Positions 34,847-42,759 of a DNA stretch of 64,000 nt are shown in pieces. A program made the position numbers and the translations under genes. The first letter of the stretch is position 1; each line of letters starts with the position of its first letter. Under the pieces are notes generated by a model that ran no database searches, had not been told where the DNA came from, and saw nothing but the letters and a program-made list of their open reading frames with translations. Origin of the DNA: Parafrankia sp. EUN1f. GTDB taxonomy: Bacteria; Actinomycetota; Actinomycetes; Frankiales; Frankiaceae. The stretch spans positions 1 through 64,000 of the forward strand of contig NZ_ADGX01000009.1 of assembly GCF_000177675.1 (NCBI RefSeq), in the 5' to 3' direction.

Positions 34847-35413
34847 ATGATTGAAATCTTCGACGGGAGTGACGCGGCCCGCCTCGCCACGGTCCTCTCG
34901 CTTCGGAGGGCCGCATTCTCCGGCAGCCGGCGCGATCCGGCCCACCTCGACGCCTGGTCGTCGGACACGTACGACCGCGACTGCCGGCACATCGTGATGA
35001 CGGACGACACCGGCGCTCCGGTCGCCGCGGTGCGGGTCGTCCTCGAAGGCCGCTGGCCGCTGCAGGACCGCTATGACGGGCCCCTGGAGCAGACGAGGGG
35101 CGCGGAGTTCGGTCGGCTCTGCGTGCTGCGGCGGGAGACCGCCGACGCCAGGAACCTGTACGAGCTGATGGTCAACGCCGCCCGGCACTGCGTCGCGTTA
35201 CAACGGCCGATGATGTACGGCCTGACCATCGCACCCTTCTGGCGAGCCCTGGCCCGGGCGGGCGTTCCCCTGACGCCGCTCTCCGGCCCGATCCAGGCCT
35301 ACGGCGAGGAGGAGAACGTCATCCTCTTCGACGCCCATGATCTGATCGCCTTCTACGACGGCTGGCGCTCGCACCGGGCCACGCCGGACCACGGCGGACA
35401 CGGTGACCGGTGA
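34847..35413 (+). CDS. GNAT-fold acyltransferase resembling autoinducer synthases
   Basis: 188 residues. The layout MIEIFDGSDAARLATVLSLRRAAFSG, WSSDTYDRDCRHIVMTDDTGAPVAAVRVV, then AEFGRLCVLRRE resembles LuxI/FeeM-type N-acyl amino acid or acyl-homoserine lactone synthases, in which the Glu/Arg-containing strand precedes the acyl-donor site. Similarity is only by pattern. The ATG at 34847 has AAAGGA 7 bases upstream; its stop overlaps the amidase start as GTGA. It may load an acyl group on the amino acid-like product of the block (inference). Confidence 0.7.
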   Translation: MIEIFDGSDAARLATVLSLRRAAFSGSRRDPAHLDAWSSDTYDRDCRHIVMTDDTGAPVAAVRVVLEGRWPLQDRYDGPLEQTRGAEFGRLCVLRRETADARNLYELMVNAARHCVALQRPMMYGLTIAPFWRALARAGVPLTPLSGPIQAYGEEENVILFDAHDLIAFYDGWRSHRATPDHGGHGDR

Positions 35414-36909
35414 GCGGGCCTGAGCGCCCCGGGACGATCCCGGCCCGCGTTCTCGGGGAGCGGGCGATGCGGAAGCTGGCGGAGAACGCCACCCCCGGCA
35501 GCCTGCAGGAGACGGCCCGACTGCTGCGCACGGGGGAGCTCTCCCCACGGCAGGTCCTCGACGACTGCCACCGGCGCGCGACCCAGGCGAACGCGGCGCT
35601 GAACTGCTACGTCACCATCGGCGCGGTGCAGGCCCTGGAACAGGCGCTGGAGCAGGCGCTATCCCGCACCCGCACCCGCACGCCGGACGATCGGCCCCTG
35701 CTGTGGGGAATCCCGACCTCCGTCAAGGACCTGACCCCCACCGAGGGAATGCGCACGACCTTCGCGTCCCGTGCGTTCGCGGAGCACGTACCGCCGCACG
35801 ACGCGCCGGTGGTCGGACGGATGAAGGCTGCCGGCACGGTCGTGTTCGCGAAGACGAGCACGTCCGAGTTCGGCATCCTCCCGGTCACCGAGCCCGAGCT
35901 GAACGGTATCTGCCGAAATCCCTGGGATCACACGCTCAGCGCCGGCGGGTCGAGCGGAGGCGCCGCCGCGAGTGTCGCGGCCGGGGTCACCGCCGTCGCG
36001 CACGGAAGTGACGGGGCGGGATCGCTGCGCATCCCCGCCTCGTGCTGCGGGGTCTTCGCGGTCATGCCGGGGCCGGGCCGCCTTCCCGCGACCCCGCGCC
36101 CGACCCTGGGCGCGGGCGCCCAGGACGGTGTTGTCAGCCGCACGGTCGCGGACGCGATCTACTGGCTGACCGCGTTGGGTGCGCTCGACCTCGACGAGGT
36201 GGCCCTGGCGGTGTCCGAGGATCCGTGGCCGGCGGTCGACCACCGGGTTGTGATGACGAACGTCCCGCCGGTCGACTGCGAGGTCGACCCGGCGTGCACC
36301 GCCGCCGCCGTGGCGGCCGCGGACCTGCTGGCAGGGGCGGGGTGCCGCGTCGAGGAGGTGTCACCGGACTGGTCGGCCGACGCGGTTCTCGACGACCTGA
36401 TGCTGGTGCGCAGCACGGTTCCGGTGGCGTACGGGGATCCTCGGCCCGAGCTGCTGGACGCGACGACGCGGGCGGGCCTCGAGCTTGCCGGCCGGACCAG
36501 CGCGCTCGACCTGCACCGGGCCATCGCACGGCTCGGCGCATACACCCAGCGGGCCAGCCGCCTGCTCGCCGAAGGCGACGTCCTGCTGACACCGACCGTC
36601 GCGAGGCCGTCGGTCCCGCACGGCTGGGTCACCAGCCCCGCACATCCGGCGGACGTCTTCCGACGCGCGGCGCACTTCGCGCCGTTCGCCGCGTTCGCCA
36701 ACCTCGCGGGCCTGTGCGCGGTCTCGCTGCCGCTGGGCGCAGCGGGTGCAGCGGGTGCACCCGGTGCACCGGGTGTCGGTGGACCCGTTCCGGTCGGGGT
36801 CCAGCTCATGGCACGGCCGCGAGACCTGGCGGGCCTGCTCGGGCTGGCCCTGCGGCTGGAACGGCTCGCCCCCTGGGCGGACCGGGTGCCGCCCGTCTGG
36901 GTCGGCTGA
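35410..36909 (+). CDS. Amidase-signature-family hydrolase
   Basis: 499-residue amidase. The catalytic triad is Lys106 (SVKD), cis-Ser181 (in GGSSGG) and Ser205 (DGAGSLRIPAS), with the spacing of the family. It hydrolyses an amide bond; substrates of this family range from simple amides to peptide amides and acyl-amino acids. An Ala/Gly/Pro repeat (AAGAAGAPGAPGVGG) near residue 447 is encoded by a short tandem repeat. The GTG start overlaps the GNAT stop (GTGA). Translational coupling suggests that acyltransferase and amidase act in one pathway, for example adding and removing an acyl group. Confidence 0.92.
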   Translation: MSGPERPGTIPARVLGERAMRKLAENATPGSLQETARLLRTGELSPRQVLDDCHRRATQANAALNCYVTIGAVQALEQALEQALSRTRTRTPDDRPLLWGIPTSVKDLTPTEGMRTTFASRAFAEHVPPHDAPVVGRMKAAGTVVFAKTSTSEFGILPVTEPELNGICRNPWDHTLSAGGSSGGAAASVAAGVTAVAHGSDGAGSLRIPASCCGVFAVMPGPGRLPATPRPTLGAGAQDGVVSRTVADAIYWLTALGALDLDEVALAVSEDPWPAVDHRVVMTNVPPVDCEVDPACTAAAVAAADLLAGAGCRVEEVSPDWSADAVLDDLMLVRSTVPVAYGDPRPELLDATTRAGLELAGRTSALDLHRAIARLGAYTQRASRLLAEGDVLLTPTVARPSVPHGWVTSPAHPADVFRRAAHFAPFAAFANLAGLCAVSLPLGAAGAAGAPGAPGVGGPVPVGVQLMARPRDLAGLLGLALRLERLAPWADRVPPVWVG

Positions 36910-36952
36910 CCAGGCACCGTCATACCCGAGCCGCCACACAGGAGCGCTCCCC

Positions 36953-38326
36953 TTGACAACCTCCGAAACGCTCAGGCCGATCTCGGCGCCTGCCAGCCCC
37001 CGCTTCTACAACGCCGCATCGCTCGACGGCCTGCTCGAGCGGGCCGGCCTCGCCGGGCCCGACCGCCTGATGGCCCGCGCCGTCGCGGCTGTGCTGCCGT
37101 TCCGCGTCAACGACTACGTGGTCGACGCGCTCATCGACTGGGATGCGGCCCCCGACGACCCGATCTACCGGCTGGTCTTCCCGCAGCCGGACATGCTGCC
37201 CGCCGAACAGGTGGCGCCGATCGCCCAGCTCCTGGCGCGCGGCGCGCCCACGCGTGAGGTTCAGGCCGCCGCGGCGGCGGTGCGTGCGGCGCTCAATCCG
37301 CATCCGGCGGGCCAGCGGGAGCTCAACGTCCCGGAGCTCGCCGGCACCCGCCTGGACGGGCTCCAGCACAAGTATCCCGAGACCGTCCTGTACTTCCCCG
37401 CCCACGGGCAGACCTGCCACGCGTACTGCACCTACTGTTTCCGGTGGGCGCAGTTCGTCCAGGAGCCGCACCTGCGGATGGCCTCGCGCAACGTCGACGA
37501 CCTCGTGACGTACGTGCGTGCGCATCCCGAGGTCACCGACGTCCTGATCACCGGTGGTGACCCGATGGTGATGTCGGCCGAGATGCTGGCGCGGTGCGTT
37601 CTGCCGCTGCTCGACGAACCCGGGCTCGGGCATCTGCAGTCGATCCGCATCGGCACGAAGTCGTTGTCGTACTGGCCCGCGCGGTTCGTCACGGATCCGG
37701 GGGCCGACGACACCCTGCGGCTGTTCGAACGAGTGGTGGCCAGCGGGCGCAGCCTCGCCCTGATGGCCCACTACTCACACCCGCGTGAGCTGGAGACCGA
37801 CGTCGCCGAGCACGCGGTGCGCCGGGTGCTCTCGACCGGGGCGGTGATCCGGACCCAGGGCCCGGTCATCCGCTCCGTGAACGACGACGCCGGGGCCTGG
37901 GCGGCCATGTGGCAGCGCCAGGTGCGGCTCGGCATGGTTCCGTACTACATGTTCGTGGAGCGTGACACCGGGCCGCGCGGCTACTTCGAGGTCGCGCTGC
38001 TGCGCGCCTACGAGATCTTCAGCGCCGCCTACCGCTCCGTGTCCGGTCTGGCACGCACCGTCCGTGGGCCGGTGATGTCCGCCACGCCGGGAAAGGTCGT
38101 GGTCGACGGTGTTCACACCGTGGGTGCGGAGAAGTACATCGCGCTGAGATTCCTGCAATGCCGTGATCCGGAGCTGGTGAACCGGCCGTTTCTGGCCCGG
38201 TATGATCCGCGGGCGTGCTGGTGGGACGACCTGCGCCCGCCGGTTGGCGCGGCGCCCGGAGTGCCCTGGTCCTCCTGGGGTGTGGACCACGGCCCGGATA
38301 TTCCCCTGGCGCGGGAAGAAAACTGA
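36953..38326 (+). CDS. Lysine-2,3-aminomutase-like radical SAM protein (KamA family)
   Basis: 457 residues. The radical SAM cluster is Cys155, Cys159, Cys162 (CHAYCTYC, CxxxCxxC). KamA-type features are TGGDPMVM, MAHYSHPRELE, QGPVIRSVND and PYYMFVERDTGPRGYF. The PLP-Lys motif PGGGGK of true lysine 2,3-aminomutase is reduced to ATPGK, so PLP binding is plausible but the substrate may differ from lysine. Members convert an alpha-amino acid to a beta-amino acid. The TTG at 36953 has AGGAG 9-10 bases upstream. Same-strand block from the dioxygenase to murD2. Confidence 0.88.
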   Translation: MTTSETLRPISAPASPRFYNAASLDGLLERAGLAGPDRLMARAVAAVLPFRVNDYVVDALIDWDAAPDDPIYRLVFPQPDMLPAEQVAPIAQLLARGAPTREVQAAAAAVRAALNPHPAGQRELNVPELAGTRLDGLQHKYPETVLYFPAHGQTCHAYCTYCFRWAQFVQEPHLRMASRNVDDLVTYVRAHPEVTDVLITGGDPMVMSAEMLARCVLPLLDEPGLGHLQSIRIGTKSLSYWPARFVTDPGADDTLRLFERVVASGRSLALMAHYSHPRELETDVAEHAVRRVLSTGAVIRTQGPVIRSVNDDAGAWAAMWQRQVRLGMVPYYMFVERDTGPRGYFEVALLRAYEIFSAAYRSVSGLARTVRGPVMSATPGKVVVDGVHTVGAEKYIALRFLQCRDPELVNRPFLARYDPRACWWDDLRPPVGAAPGVPWSSWGVDHGPDIPLAREEN

Positions 38327-38404
38327 CCGCGGGTCCGGCCGGCTCGGGTGCGCTCCGTGCTCACTGTGGCTCACTGGTAGGATTGGCCTCCAGTGCTGGC
38401 ACGG

Positions 38405-38431
38405 TGATGAGTTGCATGATGATAAGTTGCA
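38405..38431 (+). repeat. Direct repeat in the murL leader
   Basis: TGATGAGTTGCA (38405-38416) and TGATAAGTTGCA (38420-38431) lie 15 bp apart, 31 bp before the murL start. One-sided, direct and spaced by 1.5 helical turns, they may be a regulator site. The 135-bp gap also holds a -10-like TAGGAT at 38381. Confidence 0.45.
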
Positions 38432-38461
38432 CGGTCGAGCGCGGGAGGAAATTCGAGCACG

Positions 38462-39886
38462 ATGTTCGATCCGGCTGGATTCAGCGAATTCTCCTATGAG
38501 GGCTATTCCTTCGATTCGACCGGGGAGACCTTTCGCGCGTTCTACTCACTGCTGGGGCGGGCTGGGAGCATCGAGTTCGTCGAGACGATCCGCCTCCCGA
38601 ACGGGAACCAGGGTCGGCCCGCTGGAGTGCCGTCGGCGCGGACGGCCCGGCTGCTGGCACTGGCGAGTGGCCTGAGCTACTACAAGGCGGCCGCTCCCGG
38701 CACGGTCCGGGTGGGGTTCGGTCTCACCGACGGAGAGCACACGTTCCTGTCGGAGCTGATCAGGAACGGGCTCGGCGAATTCGCGTTCCGTAACCAGCTG
38801 CCCGGCGCCCTCACGCCCCAGATCACGGGCAAGCGCCTGGACGAGGTCCCCGACGAGATCACGGGCGCGGGCGGCGGCGGAGCTGCTGGCGGCGGTAACG
38901 GAGCTGGCGGCGGTGCGGTGGCCGCGGCACCGGCCGCGCCGCTTGTTCCGGTCGGCGGCGGCAAGGACTCCGTGGTCACGATCGAGTCGCTGAAGGCCGC
39001 GGGCTTCGGCCCGGTGCTCTTCTCCGTCAACGCGTTCGCGCCGATCACCCGCTGCGCGCGGGTCAGCGGGCAGCCACTGGTCTCCGCCCAGAGGTCGATC
39101 GACCCCGCCCTGCTCGAGGCCAACCGGCAGGGGGCTCACAACGGCCATGTGCCCGTCACCGCGGTCGTCAGCCTGATCGCCCTGATGGCGGCGGAGCGCC
39201 TGGGTCTCGGTCCGGTGGTCATGTCCAACGAGCGGTCGGCGGAATACGGAAACCTCTCCTGGAACGGCCACACCATCAATCATCAGTGGTCGAAGAGCAT
39301 TCATTTCGAGGCATTGCTCCGCTCGGCGCTGGAGAGTTCCGGGGGAGCTGCTTCCGGAGGAACCGGTGCCGACGCGTACTTCTCGCTGCTTCGCCCGCTC
39401 TCGGAGCTGGAGATCGCCCGCCGGTTCGCCGGGTTGCCGGCCTATTTCGAGGCTTTCACCAGCTGTAACCGCAGCTTCCGGATCGACGAGTCCGAACGGG
39501 CGTCGTCCTGGTGCCGTGAATGCCCGAAGTGCCAGTTCGTCTTCCTGGTGCTCGCCCCCTTCATGTCGACCGGGCGGCTGACGGAGATCTTCGGGGGAAA
39601 CATGCTCGACGACCCGGCGAACCTCGACGGCTACCTGGAGATCCTGGGTCTTCGCGGGCACAAGCCCTTCGAATGCGTCGGCGAGTACGACGAGGCGCTG
39701 GTCGCCCTGGCCCTGCTGGGGCGCGATTCCGGGTGGGCCCGGGCCCGGCTGGTGGGGCCGCTCACTGACGAGATGAACGCCCAGGGCCAGGCCCCGGCCC
39801 CGGGGCTCGACGCTGCGTTGCTCGAGCCTTCGGCCACCCACTTCATCCCGCAGCCCTTCCGCGAGGCACTCGATGCGCTTGGCTGA
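38462..39886 (+). CDS. murL: MurL-type glycopeptidyl-glutamate epimerase
   Basis: 474-residue cytosolic enzyme. In this family MurL converts the terminal L-Glu of UDP-MurNAc-L-Ala-L-Glu to D-Glu using ATP. The PP-loop-like motif GGGKDS is at residues 165-170, followed by VVTIESLKAAGF. The domain also has SNERSAEYGNLSWNGHTINHQWSKS and a Cys group in SSWCRECPKCQF. A Gly-rich insert (GAGGGGAAGGGNGAGGGA) precedes the PP-loop. The ATG at 38462 follows GGGAGGAAA. It overlaps murD2 by 14 bp, the pair being diagnostic for the MurD2-MurL route. The assignment is by motif pattern and context. Confidence 0.88.
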   Translation: MFDPAGFSEFSYEGYSFDSTGETFRAFYSLLGRAGSIEFVETIRLPNGNQGRPAGVPSARTARLLALASGLSYYKAAAPGTVRVGFGLTDGEHTFLSELIRNGLGEFAFRNQLPGALTPQITGKRLDEVPDEITGAGGGGAAGGGNGAGGGAVAAAPAAPLVPVGGGKDSVVTIESLKAAGFGPVLFSVNAFAPITRCARVSGQPLVSAQRSIDPALLEANRQGAHNGHVPVTAVVSLIALMAAERLGLGPVVMSNERSAEYGNLSWNGHTINHQWSKSIHFEALLRSALESSGGAASGGTGADAYFSLLRPLSELEIARRFAGLPAYFEAFTSCNRSFRIDESERASSWCRECPKCQFVFLVLAPFMSTGRLTEIFGGNMLDDPANLDGYLEILGLRGHKPFECVGEYDEALVALALLGRDSGWARARLVGPLTDEMNAQGQAPAPGLDAALLEPSATHFIPQPFREALDALG

Positions 39887-41273
39887 GATCGCCACCAGGC
39901 GCGTCGGGATCTGGGGTCTCGGCCTGGAGGGGCGCGCCGTCCTCGGCGCCGTCGCGGCCTCGCCCGCCGGGGTGGTCGTCGTGGATGAGCGGGAGGCGTC
40001 CGCGCACGTGGCCGAGACTCTCCCCGGGGTCGAGTACGACTGGGGCGCCGGCAGCCTGGAGCGGCTGCTCGACTGCGACCTCGTCGTGGTGAGCCCGGGG
40101 ATACCGAGGACCCACCCGTTCCTGGAGACGCTGCGGGCGAAGGAGATCCACCTGACCTCGGGCTCCGCGGTCTGGCTCGAGTCCGAGGCCGAGCGGGCCG
40201 TCGGGGTCACCGGCACCAAGGGCAAGAGCACCACGGCGTCCCTCATCCACGCCATCCTGAACCAGCCGACCGGCACCGGCACCGACGCCGACGCCGGCAC
40301 CGGCACCGACGCGGGCGCGGGCGCCGTGCTCGCCGGGAACATCGGCCTGCCGCTGCTGGCCGTGCCGCCGGGCCCGGCCGCGGTGGTCGCGGAGCTGTCG
40401 AGCTACCAGTGCTTCTGGATCACCCGGTCGCCACGGGTGGCCGTCGTCACCAACCTCTACGAGGAGCACCTTCCCTGGCACGGCTCACTGGAGCGGTACT
40501 GGCAGGACAAGGCGCGGATCGCGGTGCACGGCGCCGCGGCGCTGGTCTGCGACGAGCCGACCCTGGCGAAGCTGCTCTCGGTCGAGCCGCGGGTCCGCGG
40601 GCTGCCCACCCTGTTGGCCGCCACGTCCGGCGAGGACATCGTGGACCGCGACGGCACCCGCCTGCTGACGGTGCGCGAGCTGCCGCCGCACCTGCGGGCC
40701 GGCCATCTGGTCTCCAGCGTGCGACTGGCGGTGCTGGCCGCCGGCGCGGCCCTCGAAACGCCGCTGTCGCCGGACGCCGTGCGCCGAGGCCTCGCCGGGC
40801 ATGCGCCCCTCCCACACCGGCTGGAGACGATCAGCCACGGCGGCGGGCTCGTCTGGGTTGACGACACGTTGTCCACCACGGCGAACAGTGTCATCGCCGC
40901 GGTCGAGGCGTTCGACGCCGAGCACACGGTCCTCATCGTCGGCGGCCAGGACCGCGGCATCTCCTACCAGCCGCTCAACGACTTCCTGCTGGGCAGCCCC
41001 CGCAGGGTGGACGTCATCGCGATCCCGTCGAACGGTCCCGCGGTGGTCGCGGAGTTCGGCGAGCGCCACCCGGATCGGGTCCACCCCGCCGCCGGGCTGC
41101 GGGAAGCGGTAGCCCTGGCGGCCCGCCTGGGTTCGCCGGGCTGCCACGTGATTCTCTCGCCGGGCGCGCCGAGCTACGACCGGTACGCGAACTACGCCGA
41201 GAAGTCCGCGGAGTTCCACGACGCGGTGACCCGGCTCTACCCCCCGACCCCCCAGATCGCCCAGATCGCCTGA
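39873..41273 (+). CDS. murD2: MurD2-type UDP-MurNAc-L-Ala--L-Glu ligase
   Basis: 466-residue Mur ligase. The N-terminal UDP-binding domain has VGIWGLGLEGR, the ATP P-loop is GTKGKST at 114-120, and the central domain has ELSSYQCFW and NLYEEHLPWHGSLERYWQDKARI. The C-terminal domain has HRLE, DDTLSTTANSVIAAV and LIVGGQDRG, all close to MurD. MurD2 adds L-Glu rather than D-Glu, and MurL then epimerises it. The pairing with murL supports MurD2 over housekeeping MurD. A Thr-Asp-Ala-Gly repeat (TGTDADAGTGTDAGAGA) near 133-150 is encoded by a hexamer repeat. The ATG at 39873 lies inside murL with GAGG upstream. Confidence 0.9.
   Translation: MRLAEIATRRVGIWGLGLEGRAVLGAVAASPAGVVVVDEREASAHVAETLPGVEYDWGAGSLERLLDCDLVVVSPGIPRTHPFLETLRAKEIHLTSGSAVWLESEAERAVGVTGTKGKSTTASLIHAILNQPTGTGTDADAGTGTDAGAGAVLAGNIGLPLLAVPPGPAAVVAELSSYQCFWITRSPRVAVVTNLYEEHLPWHGSLERYWQDKARIAVHGAAALVCDEPTLAKLLSVEPRVRGLPTLLAATSGEDIVDRDGTRLLTVRELPPHLRAGHLVSSVRLAVLAAGAALETPLSPDAVRRGLAGHAPLPHRLETISHGGGLVWVDDTLSTTANSVIAAVEAFDAEHTVLIVGGQDRGISYQPLNDFLLGSPRRVDVIAIPSNGPAVVAEFGERHPDRVHPAAGLREAVALAARLGSPGCHVILSPGAPSYDRYANYAEKSAEFHDAVTRLYPPTPQIAQIA
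40265..40322 (+). repeat. GC-rich coding repeat in murD2
   Basis: Imperfect copies of ACCGGCACCGACGCC encode the Thr-Gly-Thr-Asp-Ala insert beside the P-loop. It is in frame and absent from the MurD core, so it is probably a surface loop. Confidence 0.7.
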
Positions 41274-41377
41274 CGGCCCGCGCTACCCGAGGGGTGGCCG
41301 TTGATGCCGAGCACCGAAAAGTACTGGCGATTCAACCCTAATAGGGGCAAATAGCGCGCGGAGTCGCTTGACGGCTC

Positions 41378-41429
41378 GCAAGAAGTGAGGATGTCGGCTG
41401 TTGCCGCAGCCAATATCCTCACTTCTTGC
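41378..41429. repeat. 52-nt structured inverted repeat, copy 1
   Basis: The outer arms GCAAGAAGTGAGGAT (41378-41392) and its perfect complement (41415-41429) enclose a 22-base loop. The loop itself contains a 5-bp stem GGCTG/CAGCC around the hexaloop TTGCCG, with 3-base internal loops. A second copy at 61233-61284 keeps the same geometry with compensating changes. It lies in a 295-bp gap between convergent murD2 and acyl-CoA dehydrogenase genes. It could be a bidirectional terminator, a REP/MITE-like element or a small RNA; the sequence alone does not decide. Confidence 0.85.
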
Positions 41430-41568
41430 TCGGTGACAACGACGGCAGCGGCGGCAGCGGCGGAAGCCCGAAGCCCGAAGCCCGAAGCTCGGGATTCTGC
41501 GACGGCTGCTGGACGACGAACATCTCCAGCTCGTCGGACGGGCTGGGCCCCCGGCGGCGCGCCGAGCG

Positions 41569-42759
41569 CTAGTGCGGAGCTCCCGGCAGGTGCACCAGCG
41601 ATGCCAGCAGGGCGCGATGGGCACCCGGGGTGCCGAACGCGATCTGGTCGGCCTTGGCCTTCTTCAGATACAGGTGCGCCGGGTACTCCCAGGTCATGCC
41701 GATGCCGCCGTGCAGCTGCACCGCCTCCTCCGCGGCGACGACCGCGAGGTCGCCGCAGAACGCCGCCGCGACGCTGGTGGCCACGGCCAGATCCGGGTCG
41801 CCGGACGCCAGTGCCGCGGCGGCGTAGCGGGCGGCCGCGGCCGCGGACTCGACGCCGGCGTAGAGGTCGGCCAGCCGGTGCTTGAGTGCCTGGAAGCCAC
41901 CGACCACCCGGCCGAACTGCCGGCGTGTCCTGAGGTACTTCACGGTCTCGTCCAGGCACCAGCTCGCCACGCCGAGCTGCTCGGAGGCGAGCAGGGCGGT
42001 GCCCGCGGTCAGCCCGGCGCGAATCGCCCGCTCGGCGGCTCCGGGGTCGTCCGGGTCGTCGAGCACTGGTGTGGCCTCGACGTCGAGCAGGTGCACATCG
42101 GCGAGCTGGCGGGTCATGTCGAACGAGACCACGGGCCGCCGATCCACCAGGGCCGCGTCGACGGCGTAGAGCGTGACGCGTCCGTCCCGGTAAGCCGGCA
42201 CGAGCAGCAGGTCCGCCTCGAGCGCGCCGGCCACGGTGGTCACCGTGCCGGTGAGCGTGTGCGGCCCGACCACGTCGACAGCGGCCAGCCGAGCACCCGG
42301 CGCCTCCGCGCCCGACGCCTCCGCACCCGGCGCCTCCGCGCCCGACGCCGCCGTGAACGGTGCCGCCGTGAACGGTACGACCAGCACAGCGGTCCGCTCA
42401 CCGGCCGCGAGTGACGCCGTGAGCGTGGCCGCGAGATCGGAACCGGCCGCCAGCAGCACCGTCGTCGCGACGACCGCGCTGGTCAGGAAGGGGACCGGTG
42501 CCGCCGCGCGGCCGAGCTCCTCCAGCACGACGGCGGCTTCCCGGGCCGAGGCCCCGGCGCCGCCCCGGTCCTCGGGAACGAGCAGCCCCGCCAGGCCGAG
42601 ATCGACAGCCAGGGCCTGCCACAGCGGGTCGACGAGCGTGCGGTCGCCGTCGTACACGGCGATGACCGCCGCCGGCGGGCAACGATCCGCGAGCAGGTCG
42701 CGCACGGTCGAGCGCAGGTCTTCCTCGACCTCGGAGTAGAGCAGATCGAGATCGGTCAC
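41569..42759 (-). CDS. Acyl-CoA dehydrogenase (third of three)
   Basis: 396-residue FAD-dependent enzyme that introduces an alpha,beta double bond in an acyl-CoA. The N-terminal helical domain, middle beta domain and C-terminal helices (YLRTRRQFGRVVGGFQALKHRLADL, then QLHGGIGMTWEYPAHLYLKKA) are recognisable. The FAD motif of the middle domain is weak, and a repetitive insert GAEAPGAEASGAEAPGA replaces part of it. Enzymes of this shape often act as heterodimer partners of a catalytic ACAD in steroid or side-chain degradation. The stop is at 41569; its ATG overlaps the preceding gene's stop by 4 bp. Confidence 0.9.
   Translation of the reverse strand: MTDLDLLYSEVEEDLRSTVRDLLADRCPPAAVIAVYDGDRTLVDPLWQALAVDLGLAGLLVPEDRGGAGASAREAAVVLEELGRAAAPVPFLTSAVVATTVLLAAGSDLAATLTASLAAGERTAVLVVPFTAAPFTAASGAEAPGAEASGAEAPGARLAAVDVVGPHTLTGTVTTVAGALEADLLLVPAYRDGRVTLYAVDAALVDRRPVVSFDMTRQLADVHLLDVEATPVLDDPDDPGAAERAIRAGLTAGTALLASEQLGVASWCLDETVKYLRTRRQFGRVVGGFQALKHRLADLYAGVESAAAAARYAAAALASGDPDLAVATSVAAAFCGDLAVVAAEEAVQLHGGIGMTWEYPAHLYLKKAKADQIAFGTPGAHRALLASLVHLPGAPH

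Noticed and set aside
41283-41624. Open frames crossing the structured repeat and encoding similar peptides (HFLR) at both copies
   Set aside because: The similarity comes from the palindromic repeat itself; base changes preserve pairing rather than codons.
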